Positions 14,036 to 25,289 of a DNA stretch of 64,000 nucleotides are shown piece by piece. The position numbers were made by a program, and so were the translations under genes. Below the pieces are notes generated by a model. It was not told the origin of the DNA and did no database searches. It saw only the letters and a list, made by a program, of their open reading frames with translations. The stretch comes from Vespa crabro (Eukaryota > Arthropoda > Insecta > Hymenoptera > Vespidae). The DNA lies in the NCBI RefSeq assembly GCF_910589235.1, contig NC_060956.1, positions 20,831,973 through 20,895,972 of the forward strand, in the 5' to 3' direction. How positions within the stretch are numbered: position 1 is the first letter of the stretch; each line of letters opens with the position of its first letter.

Positions 14036-14723
14036 TACATACTTGACTAACACGTTTATGCGACATACATAAGAGAAAAGAAAGAAAGAAAGAAGAAAAA
14101 AAAAACAGAAAAAAAACCGCAAAAGCAAGAAGGAAAAATTGAACAAAAAAAGAAAAATTAAGAAAAAAACGTTTCACGACCGATCTACGTATATTTACTC
14201 GTACGCTGTATTCCACGAGAGTCCTCAGTTATTTCTTTTCTTCAAAAAATATTTATAAGTATTCCGATAAATCCTCGAAAGAGAGAGGGAGAGAGCGGGA
14301 GAGAGAGAGAGAGAGAGACCGGATTCAAAACTAATGGTATTAACGGAAAAAAAGAAGGAGAAAAAAGAAGGGGAAAAAAAAAAGAAAAAAAAATGATATA
14401 ATAAATTTATTCCAATTTGATCTATGTAAAAGTACTTGTACATGTCGTGGCGCTTGTCGTGGAAAATGAAAGAAAAGTGATATTATTTATTTGCGAATTT
14501 GATAAGCGGCAACATCGCCAAAGAAAGGTCTTTCTTTATTATAATTGTATATCCGATATGCTTTATCTATCGAAATATTATTATTACTTTGTTAAATGTA
14601 ACGGTCAATTATGTTCTAAATAAAATCTGCCAAGATTCTTGTGAAACTTTTTCATTTTCAATCATTATATATTTTTATATCAACGAATCAATAAGTCAAT
14701 GAATGAATTATCAATGAATGAAA

Positions 14724-14795
14724 TATCAATGAATCAATACTTTCATTGATATTTTATCAATGAATCAATAACTTCATTGATATTTTATCAATGAA
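14724..14795. repeat. 31-bp tandem repeat built from a palindrome
   Basis: TATCAATGAA occurs at 14724, 14755 and 14786, exactly 31 bp apart. Its reverse complement TTCATTGATA occurs at 14742 and 14773, also 31 bp apart. Each unit is therefore a perfect 10-bp inverted repeat with an 8-bp spacer, and degraded ATCAATGAAT copies continue leftward to about 14685. Confidence 0.9.
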
Positions 14796-15542
14796 AAGAT
14801 TAGTAATAGTAGTATTTCTCTTACCGACAATTTCTCTGCCGATAACTGGATCTACAGGATCTATTTACGATGTAACGATACATAATTTCATCATCATAAC
14901 TTTGGAAGTCTTGTAACTGTAAAATAAATAATACATATTATTATCTGTTAATATAAATAAAAATTAATGGAATATTTAAAGAAATTCTTTCAACTATCGA
15001 AGGATGGTATTTATATACAATGATAATTTACCGACAGTCACATCTAACCTTTCTTACGAAAAACGAACGATTCTAAAAATACGTTTTATATTATTACATA
15101 TATATACGTTTTTACATATGTGTCTTTAAAGAAAAATTTCTTCTTTGATGTACCCTTTCTAATTCATTTTATATCGGTTTTAAGTTCTTTATAAAAGCAT
15201 TTGTTGATATACAAATCTTATAAGTTACAAAATTCGTAATAAATAGAAATCGCAAATCTCTAAATAGTTTCTACGTCATATTCTCTCTTTGAAAATGTTT
15301 TCGCTTAATTTTACTTAATCTATATCAAATCTATTATTACCAAATAAAAAATATATACCTACGTTAATAGGTTGATATTATGATGTATTAATATTACGTT
15401 AAATAATACTTTTAAGAAAAATATAAGCGGAAATTAATAAGCGAACGTAATAAACACGCACGTTTGAACTCGCGTTAAAATCGTAATGGCTTCTGTCGGC
15501 TATTATCAGATTCTGTCAGCAGGTGGCTCTGGCGTACGTTTA

Positions 15543-15785
15543 TTAGCCAATAGCAGAACGATTCAATAAATCGAAGAAGAGATGGCGATTGGTATTTCCT
15601 CCGGTAGTCTGAGATAGAAAGAAAGTTTCTGATTTCTTCAATTTTATTTCTATTACTTCGACAAACTTATTATTTTTAACATATTTAACAACTTCACTCA
15701 CGGAATTGCAGGTACGTAAACTTTCATTTTTACATCCATGATATTTAGTTTCTATGAAAAATGTATGTAGTCGACATACGTACAA
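15543..15785 (-). CDS. Hypothetical 80-codon reading frame antisense to TMA7 exon 1
   Basis: ATG at 15785 opens a frame with ordinary, non-repetitive amino-acid composition (several KYVKNNKFVEV-like charged/hydrophobic stretches) ending at TAA 15543. It overlaps the candidate TMA7 promoter and 5'UTR exon on the opposite strand. No family is recognised and there is no further support, so it may be a chance frame. Confidence 0.15.
   Translation of the reverse strand: MYVCRLHTFFIETKYHGCKNESLRTCNSVSEVVKYVKNNKFVEVIEIKLKKSETFFLSQTTGGNTNRHLFFDLLNRSAIG
15547..15592 (+). promoter_or_regulatory. Candidate TMA7 promoter elements (CCAAT, YY1-like, inverted CCAAT)
   Basis: CCAAT occurs at 15547-15551, AGATGGCG at 15580-15587 and ATTGG (inverted CCAAT) at 15588-15592, all within 46 bp upstream of the candidate first exon. 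AGATGGCG matches the core bound by YY1-type zinc-finger factors and is common near start sites of translation-related genes. No TATA box is evident. The motif matches are direct; their function is inferred. Confidence 0.4.
15593..15711 (+). other. Tma7: Candidate 5'UTR exon 1 of the TMA7 gene
   Basis: TMA7 needs an upstream noncoding exon because a splice acceptor sits one base before its ATG. The best donor in the preceding kilobase is TTGCAG|GTACGT, with the exon ending at 15711, giving an intron of 660 bp (15712-16371). The segment before the donor is pyrimidine-rich and has no long sense reading frame, as expected for a 5'UTR. The exon start is not visible and is placed just after the cluster of promoter-like motifs. 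An RNA-seq junction 15711/16372 would settle this. Confidence 0.5.
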
Positions 15786-16371
15786 TCCTTTGTTAAGAGT
15801 AACAAGCCGAACGCGTGCTTTTTAATTTGCTAGTAATTAAAATATTGAAATACAGTATATTCGATAAATAAATAATAATAGAAAGCATCGTAAGAATTGT
15901 AATGAAATAATCAATGCTATATATTCATATATTTTACAAACTTAGGTTATTAGAAAGATGGATGTTAAATTTTAAGTAATAGAGGTTAAGTTTTACATCA
16001 TCTCCATTATGGTCAATGAATTATTGAATATATTATTATTCTAATAATTATATGATTATTTAAATCAACTGAGTCATCCATGATCCCTTTTTTGCACTTG
16101 GTGAAAATAAAAAATAAAAAAAAAAAAAATGCTCACTTAATCATTTAAATATTATTTAAATATACTCCATAAACCTGAAAAAAAAGATTGAGAAAGAAAT
16201 AACGTTACATTTTATTTTTGAAACTGTATTATCGCAATTGATCTTTTATAACATATGTCATTAAAGAATTACTTTTTAATTATATTACTAAATAAAATAG
16301 ATATAATATGAAAGGAAGATTATAGAATTCATTATCAGAAGAATGGTAATCAAGTTTGATATCTTTTTCAG
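15712..16371 (+). other. Candidate TMA7 5'UTR intron
   Basis: It begins GTACGT and ends ATCTTTTTCAG. The interval is AT-rich with short poly-A stretches and no other notable feature. Its existence rests on pairing this donor with the acceptor directly before the TMA7 ATG. Confidence 0.45.
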
Positions 16372-16372
16372 A

Positions 16373-16567
16373 ATGTCCAGCCGAGAAGGAGGTAAGAAGA
16401 AACCATTGAAGGCACCGAAGAAGGATTCTAAAGAGTTAGATGATGAAGATGTAGCTTTCAAGCAAAAACAAAAGGAACAACAAAAGGCATTGGCGGAAGC
16501 AGCTAAGAAGGCTAGCCAAAAGGGTCCTTTAGTTACTGGCGGTATCAAGAAATCTGGCAAAAAGTGA
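16373..16567 (+). CDS. Tma7: Translation machinery-associated protein 7 (TMA7/CCDC72 family), complete
   Basis: The reading frame encodes 64 residues, the usual length of TMA7. It begins with a lysine-rich stretch (SSREGGKKKPLKAPKK), continues with an acidic DDED patch and a helical KQKQKEQQKAL segment, and ends in the family's conserved tail KGPLVTGGIKKSGKK before TGA. TMA7 proteins are small, highly charged cytoplasmic proteins that associate with ribosomes; their exact role in translation is not well defined. An ATG at 16343 is also in frame, but the ten residues it adds are lost if the acceptor TTTTTCAG ending at 16371 is used, leaving one nucleotide before the ATG at 16373. Homologues also begin at MS-REGG, so I chose 16373. 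The whole CDS lies in one exon. A polyadenylation signal follows 155 bp after the stop. The identification is firm; the 5' structure is inferred. Confidence 0.95.
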   Translation: MSSREGGKKKPLKAPKKDSKELDDEDVAFKQKQKEQQKALAEAAKKASQKGPLVTGGIKKSGKK

Positions 16568-16721
16568 TTGATTCTTATAAAAGAGCATTGTTTAAAAATC
16601 TATCACCATGATCACTTTACAAAATGTGTTCCGATAATGTTACAGCTTTGTTATCGTTCAATGATCAACGTGCTGTTCGAAATATTTTTACCATCATTAT
16701 TCGCTCCGTCAGTTATTTGTA

Positions 16722-16727
16722 AATAAA
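16722..16727 (+). terminator. Polyadenylation signal AATAAA of TMA7
   Basis: Canonical AATAAA 155 bp downstream of the TMA7 stop codon in an otherwise repeat-free 3' segment. It gives a 3'UTR of about 170-180 nt if cleavage follows 15-25 nt later. Confidence 0.7.
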
Positions 16728-16745
16728 ATTGATAATAGATAAAAA

Positions 16746-16937
16746 TTCAATAGATTATAATATCTCACGGTATTTGTACTTTAGCATGGATTCGATTGAA
16801 GATTTTATATTTCTTAAGTCGAACAAAAGTCACGCCTTGTGTCATTCTTGTCGAAGTAACACAGATATTATTTTATACGATAAAATACGATAAAAACGAG
16901 CAACGATGGAGCGAGCGAGCGAGCGAGCGAGCGAGCG

Positions 16938-16976
<39 letters not shown>

Positions 16977-18468
16977 TCGAAAGAAAAGCAAAAGAAAAAG
17001 AAAAAATCGACAGTACTTCTTATTGATTTTTCTTTTCTTTTTCTTTTCTTTTTTTTTTTTACGAAACCTAAAGAAAATTCCTAAAATACATTTAGCTCGT
17101 CGTTTTATTATTACATTTAATAAATAAGAACGCCCCCGTACGATTTTGTACTTTTATTTAGAATTAATTAATTTAAATGCTATCGTGTTATTACGTGTTT
17201 ATGTACATTGTACATAAATACATGTAAACTCGTTTATATAATCAATCTCGTGAGTCAACGCTTTTCTTTTTGCGATGGTTCCACATATCCACGTCATCAT
17301 GGACTCAATGATGTACCTAGCTTTATATACATTAAGCTTCATACAGGTTTGATATCGCTCATTAAGTTAACGAAGCTTCGCACGCCAACGTATCGACCCA
17401 CGCTAGTGACGCCAATTAACCTTGATTTCGAAACGCGTAAAAATACTCCATCGACACGAGTTTGACCGACAAAAGAGAGAGAGAGAGAGAGAAAAAAGGG
17501 GGAAAGAGAAAAAAGAAAAAAAAAAGAGATACATAAGACGAGATTGGTCCTCTATGCATTGACACTGCGATATTCTACGATTAAATTACAAAAAAATAAA
17601 TCTCCCAGTGTGAGTGTGTGTGTGCGCGCGCGCTTGTATTGATATATCTCGATGAGAAGTAAAAAATGAAAAAAAAAGAAAGAATTAAAAAAGAGAGAGA
17701 GGAAAAATAAAAAAACGTCAAACGTTAAAAGTAAAATCATCTACCGTATAGATCGAACGCGAACGAGCGCGTGGCTAGCGACGAGGCGTGAATTACAGCT
17801 GATCGTCAGATGATCGACAGTGCTGGCAACCTTAGCGAGATTAAACATCATACGTGCACGCATATACGTCTAGTCTATCCTTTCGAATGTAACGTTACGT
17901 ACTACAGGCGATATTTAACCTGTACGTTAAAGACACGTTAGCACGTAATTTAGATCGCGTGAGTGTTATTAATAATAGAAATGTTAAGGGGTGACATTGA
18001 CGTAAAAAGTATAGTGTACAATTAAATTCCATTAAAATGAATTCGTCTTGGAGATATGTACGAGCACGCGTGTGAAACAGAGAGAGAAAGAGAGAGAGAG
18101 AGAGAAAGGAGAGAAAGAAATAGAGATATAGTGACAGAGATAGAGCGTACAGAAAGGAAGAACGACATCGCGCCATCCATAATTTTCTCGATGAAGGAAA
18201 GTTAAAAAGGTAAAGAGGAAAAAGGTTCGGATGTTATTAATCGAAGAAGATTCATATCTCATATAGTAGAGTTAACATTAAATGGATAATCGTTTAACCT
18301 TCGACCATTGCAACGTTTGACACGTAAGAGAGAGGATAAAATGAGAAAGAATGAGAGAAAGAGAAAGAAGGAAAGAAAGAGAGAGAGAGAGAGAGATGCA
18401 AGCTAGGTTAGTTCTCATCTCGACCGTTGGCAGCAGTGTCGATCAGGCAGTAGCTGTCACCGCCTGGG
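16746..18468. other. Intergenic region downstream of TMA7
   Basis: It contains the GCGA/GCAA repeat at 16910-16976, GA tracts at 17472-17520, 18077-18125 and 18350-18395, and unique CpG-rich sequence at 17740-17900. No coding sequence is supported. Confidence 0.6.
16910..16976. repeat. Compound tetranucleotide (GCGA)n(GCAA)n
   Basis: About seven GAGC units change abruptly to nine AAGC units. The + strand frames read as Ser-Glu-Arg-Ala then Ser-Lys-Gln-Ala repeats, but this is microsatellite translation rather than a protein. Confidence 0.95.
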
Positions 18469-18941
18469 TCAGTTGGCAACAGACCTTCGAAGCGGTCGGT
18501 GGGTGGTGAGAGCTTTTGCTCCGTGGTTGCCTTACGTCGTTTTTCTTTCTCTCTCTCTCTCTTTCTCTCTCCCTCCCCCTCTGTCTGTCTCTCTGTCTTC
18601 GTTTCTCCCCATACACGGTACCCCCTCTCCTAATATCTCTTACTCTTTCGCTCACTCACCCTTTCCAAGGTATATATCATTGGTTCAATTCCATTTCCGT
18701 CGTGGGTCGAGAGAGCGAAGAGAAGGAAGAAGACGATCGAACGGGAGTCTCTTTTGAAGGAGGAGGAGGAGGAGGACACGGGTGATCACGAGAGACATTT
18801 CTGACAAACAACGAAAGACGAATTCGCGTGCGCGTCGATAGTCTCGAGAACGGCCATGGGGCCCGACAGGATCATTTGACCCGTGGGGACGACTCCAGGC
18901 TCGGTGGATTGTGCTACTGCCTCGCTCTATACTTCGATTCG
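18469..18941 (+). other. Candidate noncoding first exon of a + strand gene
   Basis: This GC-richer block begins at an initiator-like TCAGTT (18469-18474) and ends at a strong donor TTCG|GTGAGT (exon end 18941). It carries a (TC)n tract at 18547-18580 and ends in a repeat-free, GC-rich 130-bp segment. No long convincing coding frame spans it, so it looks like a 5'UTR exon. A short upstream ORF lies at 18856-18879. The partner acceptor is unknown; the first defended acceptor on this strand is at 62765, so either the intron is about 44 kb or further noncoding exons lie between. The exon call is an inference from composition and splice signal. Confidence 0.4.
18856..18879 (+). CDS. Possible upstream ORF in the candidate first exon (7 codons)
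   Basis: ATG preceded by CGGCC and followed by GGG, a favourable initiation context, encodes M-G-P-D-R-I-I and stops at TGA. If the 18.47-18.94 kb block is a leader exon, this would be a translated upstream ORF. It depends entirely on that exon being real. Confidence 0.2.
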   Translation: MGPDRII

Positions 18942-19201
18942 GTGAGTTTCTCACTTTAAACGTAATAATAATTTTCTTAATTGTTTCACTTTTCTTTTCT
19001 TTCTTTTTGTCCCTTGTCTCTGATTCCCTCTGTCTCTCTATCTCTATTTGTATCTTTCTCTTATTCGTATATACATGTGAAAAGATAGACAAAGAGAGAG
19101 AGAGAGAGAGACAGAGAGAGAGAAAGGGAAAAGAAAGAAATAAACGTCATCATGTTATGTGTCTTTAACCTATACGAAAGAAAATATATGGATCCATGCA
19201 T

Positions 19202-19204
19202 ATG

Positions 19205-19253
<49 letters not shown>
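19202..19253. repeat. (TA)n
   Basis: About 50 bp of TA with one interruption near the left end. Confidence 0.9.
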
Positions 19254-19254
<1 letters not shown>

Positions 19255-19459
19255 TTTGCAATTGACTGAAGGATCCTTAAATCATTCTGTCATCTTGATT
19301 AGAAAAAAAAAAGATATATATATATCAAAACTACGTAGAAACTAGTAATAGTAATCGAGAGTTTCTTCTTTGTCGCAGAGAGTTCTGTGTTTTAAACGTG
19401 CTACTATCGTGTCTCTTACGTTTTACGTGTGCGTGCATGCGTGCGTGCTTTTGCAAGCC

Positions 19460-19461
<2 letters not shown>

Positions 19462-19520
<59 letters not shown>
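19462..19520. repeat. (TC)n
   Basis: 59 bp of TC dinucleotides with one TTT interruption. A second run lies at 19769-19802. Confidence 0.95.
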
Positions 19521-19771
19521 ACTTCGCTCGTTCCACCTCTCTTTTCACTCTGTCGTTTCTGTCTTCTTTCTTTATTTCTTTCTCGCTCTCTCGTACGTAC
19601 ATACATACGTATGTATACATCAGCGCACGCGTGCACGCCTAACTCTCCCGTTCGCGAAAAGGGACACACTTTTACACGTTATCGGTCTGTATTACAGTAT
19701 CCGTTCTCCCTACCTCCTCTACCTTCCTACCACCCTTTCTCCCTTTCCCTCCTCTCCTCCCATCCTCTCTC

Positions 19772-19807
<36 letters not shown>

Positions 19808-20431
19808 CCGCCCTACCACGAGAAATCTCGATGAATCGGACCGATTCAGGTCTCTTGTCATTATTTTTCTCCTTTCGAATGATCGCAAAGTAATCAAAAA
19901 TTTCGTAATACCATTTTCGTATTTCGATAACAATCATATTTCATGTTTCTCATTTCTTCCTTTATCTTCTTTCTTTCTTTCATTTTTTTTTTTCGTTCTT
20001 TCCTTTTCTTTCTCTTTTCTTTTTATCGTAAGCCTCTTATTATAGGTCCTTGCCGCCGACTCCCTGCCCCCGCCCCCGCCGCCCCCTCTTCGGATCCAGT
20101 CCTCGTTTCACTTGATTTTAATTTCTTTTTTTATTTTTTATTTTTTTTTTTTTTTTTTTATTTTTTTTTTTTATATACTTTAACGAGAGAGTACCAAATA
20201 ATTATTATCTTTACCATATTACACGAGTTAATCCTTTCAGGATGCAATGGCATATGGCATCGCAATGGTTGAACGTATGAGAGCGTTTTAAATGCTAGGG
20301 GAACTTGAGAGAGTAGTTGTGGTGGGGCGAAGGGGTGAATGGGTAAAGGGAACTGAGGCTGATGGTGGTGGTGGTGGTGGTGGTGGACGACTTGCCTACT
20401 GTGTTATCGAGCCGATCAGAGAGACTTACCA

Positions 20432-20469
<38 letters not shown>

Positions 20470-21524
20470 ATATTTTGTACATTTTATATTTTGTTGTGTA
20501 CTAAAAAGATATATATATTTTTTTTTTATTTCTTCCACTCGTAATAATAATGTCTCGTTTATTCTTCTTAATTTTTTTTTTCTTTTTTTTTTTATTTTTC
20601 TTTCAGCTTTTGATAAAATAAGCTCTGTGACTGTGCATTTGTGACTGTATATTCAAAATATTCGCGTATCTTCCCCATTAAAAGTCCTTCCTTTTTCTTG
20701 ACGACGAAGACGACGACGACGACGATGGCTACTTTAATTTCGACTTCGACTTCGACGACGATCGTTTCTCTCTCGTCTTTCTCATTAAAACTCCTTAAGT
20801 CGTAAACGATGTTTACAACTCATTTTGCAAACTTAAACCAGATAAAAGGAGCTTATCTGCCAACATTACCCATTTCGTTTTACTAAAGTTCCCATTCATT
20901 TTCTGTCATTTTTATTTTATTCTTTTTTTTTTTTCTTCTTTTTTTTTCTTCGTCTATATATTTTTCTTTTTCCCTTTTTTTTTTCTTTTTTGTTCTTTTA
21001 CATTTTAACGTTATAACATTTTTCATCGCTCTTATCTAGGCTACGTTCCAACTCCTTTATTTTATACACACATATACACAGTAACACACACACACACACA
21101 CACATATACACACGTACATATATGCACAGGTGCCCACGTATCCATGTATTTATATATGTATGCGTGCATATACACGTAGGTGTGCGTTTGGAACGAAGCA
21201 ATTTTTCTCCCACGACTAAAAACTCAAGGGAATCACGTATCTATGTATTCTTTTTCTCTCTCTCTCTCTCTCTCCTCCTACCCCCTCCCCCTCCCATCTT
21301 CTATGAGTATCCTCTGGTTTCACAAACGAGCACACCTAGTCTCTTTGTTTATCATCCTTTTTTTTCTCTCTCTTGTTCTTCATCTTCATCTTACACTTCT
21401 ATTTCTACTTCTACTTCTTCTACTTCTTCTACTTCTTCCTTTTCCTCTTTTCCACCTTGACATTGCTCTTTATTAATTATCCTCGAGGTACATTCTCGTG
21501 ATAGAGGATAACCTTTCTTCCCCC

Positions 21525-21526
<2 letters not shown>

Positions 21527-21578
<52 letters not shown>
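21527..21578. repeat. (TA)n
   Basis: 52 bp uninterrupted. Confidence 0.95.
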
Positions 21579-21582
<4 letters not shown>

Positions 21583-22069
21583 GTCATCTTTATCGAGGAC
21601 GGAGGATTTATAGCTTCTCTTTCGTGAACTTTTTTTTGAGTCGATCGAGGATACCGATAAGCTTTAGTTATTATATGTCGACCTTCAACGCAGATTATAG
21701 GGCAAATGTTAATCGATTATCATCTATGACGATGGGAATAAAAAAAAAAAAAAAAAAGAAAAAAAAAAGAAAAAAAAGGAAGGAAGACAGAAAAATACAA
21801 TTTTCCGATCTCTTTCGTTCTCGTTCGATCAAGTTGAATCGTTTTGCATAAATAAAAAAAAAGTGAAGGAATTGAAAAAAAAAAGGGGGGAAGAAGAAAA
21901 AACAATGTTTATCTCGATTCTCAAAAAGTTCGATGTTCAATCGACGATTGAACTTTGTATTTACTTCGAGGGAAATGATTTTTACCATTTCTCAACCTTC
22001 GTTTCTTCGTGCCAAATGGATCCATAACCTTGCTTTCTTCTTCAGACTTTTAAAATTCTACGAGTATTT

Positions 22070-22073
<4 letters not shown>

Positions 22074-22125
<52 letters not shown>
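22074..22125. repeat. (TA)n
   Basis: 52 bp uninterrupted, about 550 bp after a TA run of the same length. Confidence 0.95.
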
Positions 22126-22127
<2 letters not shown>

Positions 22128-23403
22128 TTATAACTTTCTAGATCGTCAACACAAAACATATTTACTTAGAAACGAAAGTTTCTTACTCGTGAAACAAAAA
22201 CAAGGAAGCATTTTTACAACCGTTCTATATATATATACATGTGTGTGTGTTATATGTATATTTCTTCAGATTAAAAAACTGCAAGCTTAGAAATTTGTTT
22301 ATACTAACATAAAAGTGAGAAAAATTAGCCTGAACGAGATTAGATCTTGCAAAAAAAGTATAATGAAAATTTTTTCAAAAATTACACATAGAAACTTTTG
22401 ATCCACCTAGTATATACGTGCACGCGTATCAAAAATACAAATAAACGATTGTTGCGCATCTCTAAGTCCCTCGTCTTTAATATTCTAAAAACGAACGAAT
22501 GTATGTGCGTTTGATGTGGGTATATATATATATGTACATATATCTTTACATAATATACATGTATACTATGTTCGTCTTTCTTCGTACCGCTCGAGGCAAC
22601 CCGCAACATACTATCGGTCTGCAAGGCCTGAATTAATACGTGCGATCGTTGTTGCGTCACGCATTTCGAACGTTTTATCTTTCATAATAAAGACTCTGCC
22701 AGCTTACATACGATCGTTTCCGTCTTCTCTTCCCTTTACTTCTCGCATCTTATCTTTTCATAAAATCACGAATTCATTCTAACTCGTGTCGTTTAACATT
22801 AGATAGGATCTTATAAGCGATTAAGATCAGAGTTTTTCTTTCGTAATATTTTTTTTTTTTTTTTTCCCCTATTTCGTCGAAGATAGACGATTTTCTATTA
22901 CAACGTACAAAATTAATAATTTGTAAGAGGATATGAAAAAAAAAAAAAAGAAAAAAGAAAAAAAAAAGAAATCAAAAATAAAAAAGAAAAATGAACTATT
23001 ACATCGATCTTATTAACGTTAATAAAGATTGTAACGTCAAGTTTTATTGATATATCTTTTTTTCGTGGACGCAAATATGGTAGAATAAATATATGGGAGT
23101 GAAAAAAGAAATAAATAAAAAAAGAAACGATAACTTTTATACTTTCATTAAAATCTCATTTCTGTAGGCCGAAGCGATTAAAAAGTTATACAAACATATA
23201 TATATATATATATATATACCAGCGGTTAGATAATACGAGGATATATCGTAAAAGAATATAAAAGTATATATTCGCAACATTTGTTTCGGGCTACTTGTAT
23301 TTGATAAGTTGTAAAAAGACAGTGAGATAAATTCTCAATATATACAGATTCTCCAGTTGTACGATGATCTTACGCAAGATTTCAACGATACCCGCCTACA
23401 CTA

Positions 23404-23404
23404 A

Positions 23405-23466
<62 letters not shown>
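23404..23466. repeat. (TC)n
   Basis: About 63 bp with one TAT interruption. Confidence 0.95.
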
Positions 23467-23470
<4 letters not shown>

Positions 23471-24759
23471 TTTTCACTCACTCTCTGAACGACAACCTTT
23501 ATTCTTTTCATCGAGTTGGTCGAAGCCAGCCAAGAGAAATACTGAGAGAAACGGAAAGATATAAGGAGGGATAAGAAGAAGGACTATCTTTCCGTGGAAT
23601 GACATTTAAACGGTCGTTAATGTTCCGTAAAGTCTCTTTGCGAAGACAGAGAAAACGCGTTGATTCTCTTCGTTCTTACATAATCTTTGGCACGCGTTAC
23701 GTCAAAGAGACTTACGGATCGTGCACGTTTTTGCTCCTGTTTCAGAAGTCACAGTTATATAGTTCTTTTTCTACGAATTAAACACGTGCGACGTTTTCCT
23801 TTTCGTTTTTTCGTTTCTTTTTTTTTCTTTTTTTCAATTTTTTAAAATCGCATCCATACGCAAGGAAATATATTATAAATGTAGAATAATAATATGAGTG
23901 AAGGAAAAGTTAATTGGAAAATTTTCTTTTCTCGGCCCCTTCACTCTCCCCAGTCAGCCCCACCCACTCACCCTCCCTCCTTCCATTCATTTTCGTCGAC
24001 CTCGATTACTATGACGAGGACGCTTTCGAGAAAGCTACTGCTATCCTTTCCTATTCCATGCATAGGAAATATATACACATATACATATGTATGTATTTAT
24101 GTATGTATGTTTATATATATATATTACCTGCAAAGCGAACGTTGCAGCACAAATGACTCGTTTGCACGTAATTGACGTTGAGCCAAGGTTCGAGTTCTCT
24201 CGTATTGCGAGCTTTAAGTACACCAAGTAGGTAGATACTCGTACTTACTTAAATAACGAAGATACTGATAAATATTACGTATTTATCTATCAATCTGACA
24301 TCTTTTAAAGTTTACGATTCCTCAATTGAAACGTATTAAACTTTCCAATAGTATATAAGATAATAATTATATGAGTTTGTATTTATCTATTATAATCCGT
24401 AATTAATTTCAACGCCAAAATTAATAGTAGGTTGCGATTAAATCGATTCTCTAATAGTTAGGTAACGGTACATGCGAACACTATATTTCTATTAAAATAC
24501 ATAAAGCTATGGGATGAATATGTACTACGGATGTATTCATACTTTACCTATGTATGTCCGTACTTTAAAAGAGGACATGGACGAAGATAGATCGATCAGT
24601 ATTTTATCGTTCGTAAACGATAAAGTGTGTTGTATGTATATCACACTAATAATCGCTTCATTAGTATGACATTATCTTATAACTTCTCTCTTTCGCTTTT
24701 TATAAACAAACGATAGATAATATTGTATTATAAAGAAAATTAATTAGCTATAATATCTG

Positions 24760-24955
24760 ATAGTACTTATAATAATAATAATTATTATTATTATTATTAT
24801 TATTATTATAATAAAAATAATGATGATGATGATGATGATGATGATAATATTAATAATAGTAGAGTCTTTGAAAATTATATACATATAAATTATATATAAA
24901 AAGATATGTTTGTATGTGTTAGATTAATATATAATAATCTAATAATAATGATGAC

Positions 24956-25005
<50 letters not shown>

Positions 25006-25092
25006 TGATAATAATAATGATGAGAGAAGAGTTGTTGAAAATTATATACATATGGATTATATATAAAAAGATTTGTATATATATTGTATAGA
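24760..25092. repeat. Two-copy diverged tandem repeat, period 167 bp
   Basis: GAAAATTATATACATAT starts at 24870 and again at 25037, each followed by a near-identical TTATATATAAAAAGAT segment and preceded by AAT/ATG trinucleotide runs. The (AAT)n at about 24955-25010 differs in length between copies. Confidence 0.8.
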
Positions 25093-25223
25093 TAAACAGT
25101 TTCTCGATGTAATGTGGGTCAGTTCGTTTACGACGAATGGTTTATCCCGGTTGAAGCGAGCGAATTGCAATCGCGCCTTTTAACGTCGAGACTCTTTCAC
25201 GTTATCCTCGACTTCTTGAAGCG

Positions 25224-25289
25224 TACATACATAAATACATACATACGTACATACATACATACATACATACATACATACATACATACATC
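25224..25289. repeat. (TACA)n
   Basis: Tetranucleotide run with a few interruptions. Confidence 0.95.

Larger units (their letters stand above)
5421..14690. other. Noncoding block, purine-rich on the + strand
   Basis: Long A/G-rich tracts (for example around 5830-5930, 7010-7200, 7340-7400, 8140-8200, 8520-8640, 9620-9820, 10280-10370, 12330-12470) alternate with unique AT-rich sequence. Nearly all GA-type repeats here have purines on the + strand, except TC runs at 11170-11215. Unique stretches near 8850-9130, 10980-11130 and 13220-13600 have no recognisable gene. Confidence 0.6.

Noticed and set aside
19398..20045. 215-codon + strand frame, the longest in the window
   Set aside because: Almost entirely TC/T-repeat translation, with competing frames in all phases.
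25114..25240. Protein-like stretch of about 38 codons before a (TACA)n repeat
   Set aside because: Short, no splice signals, and unrecognised.
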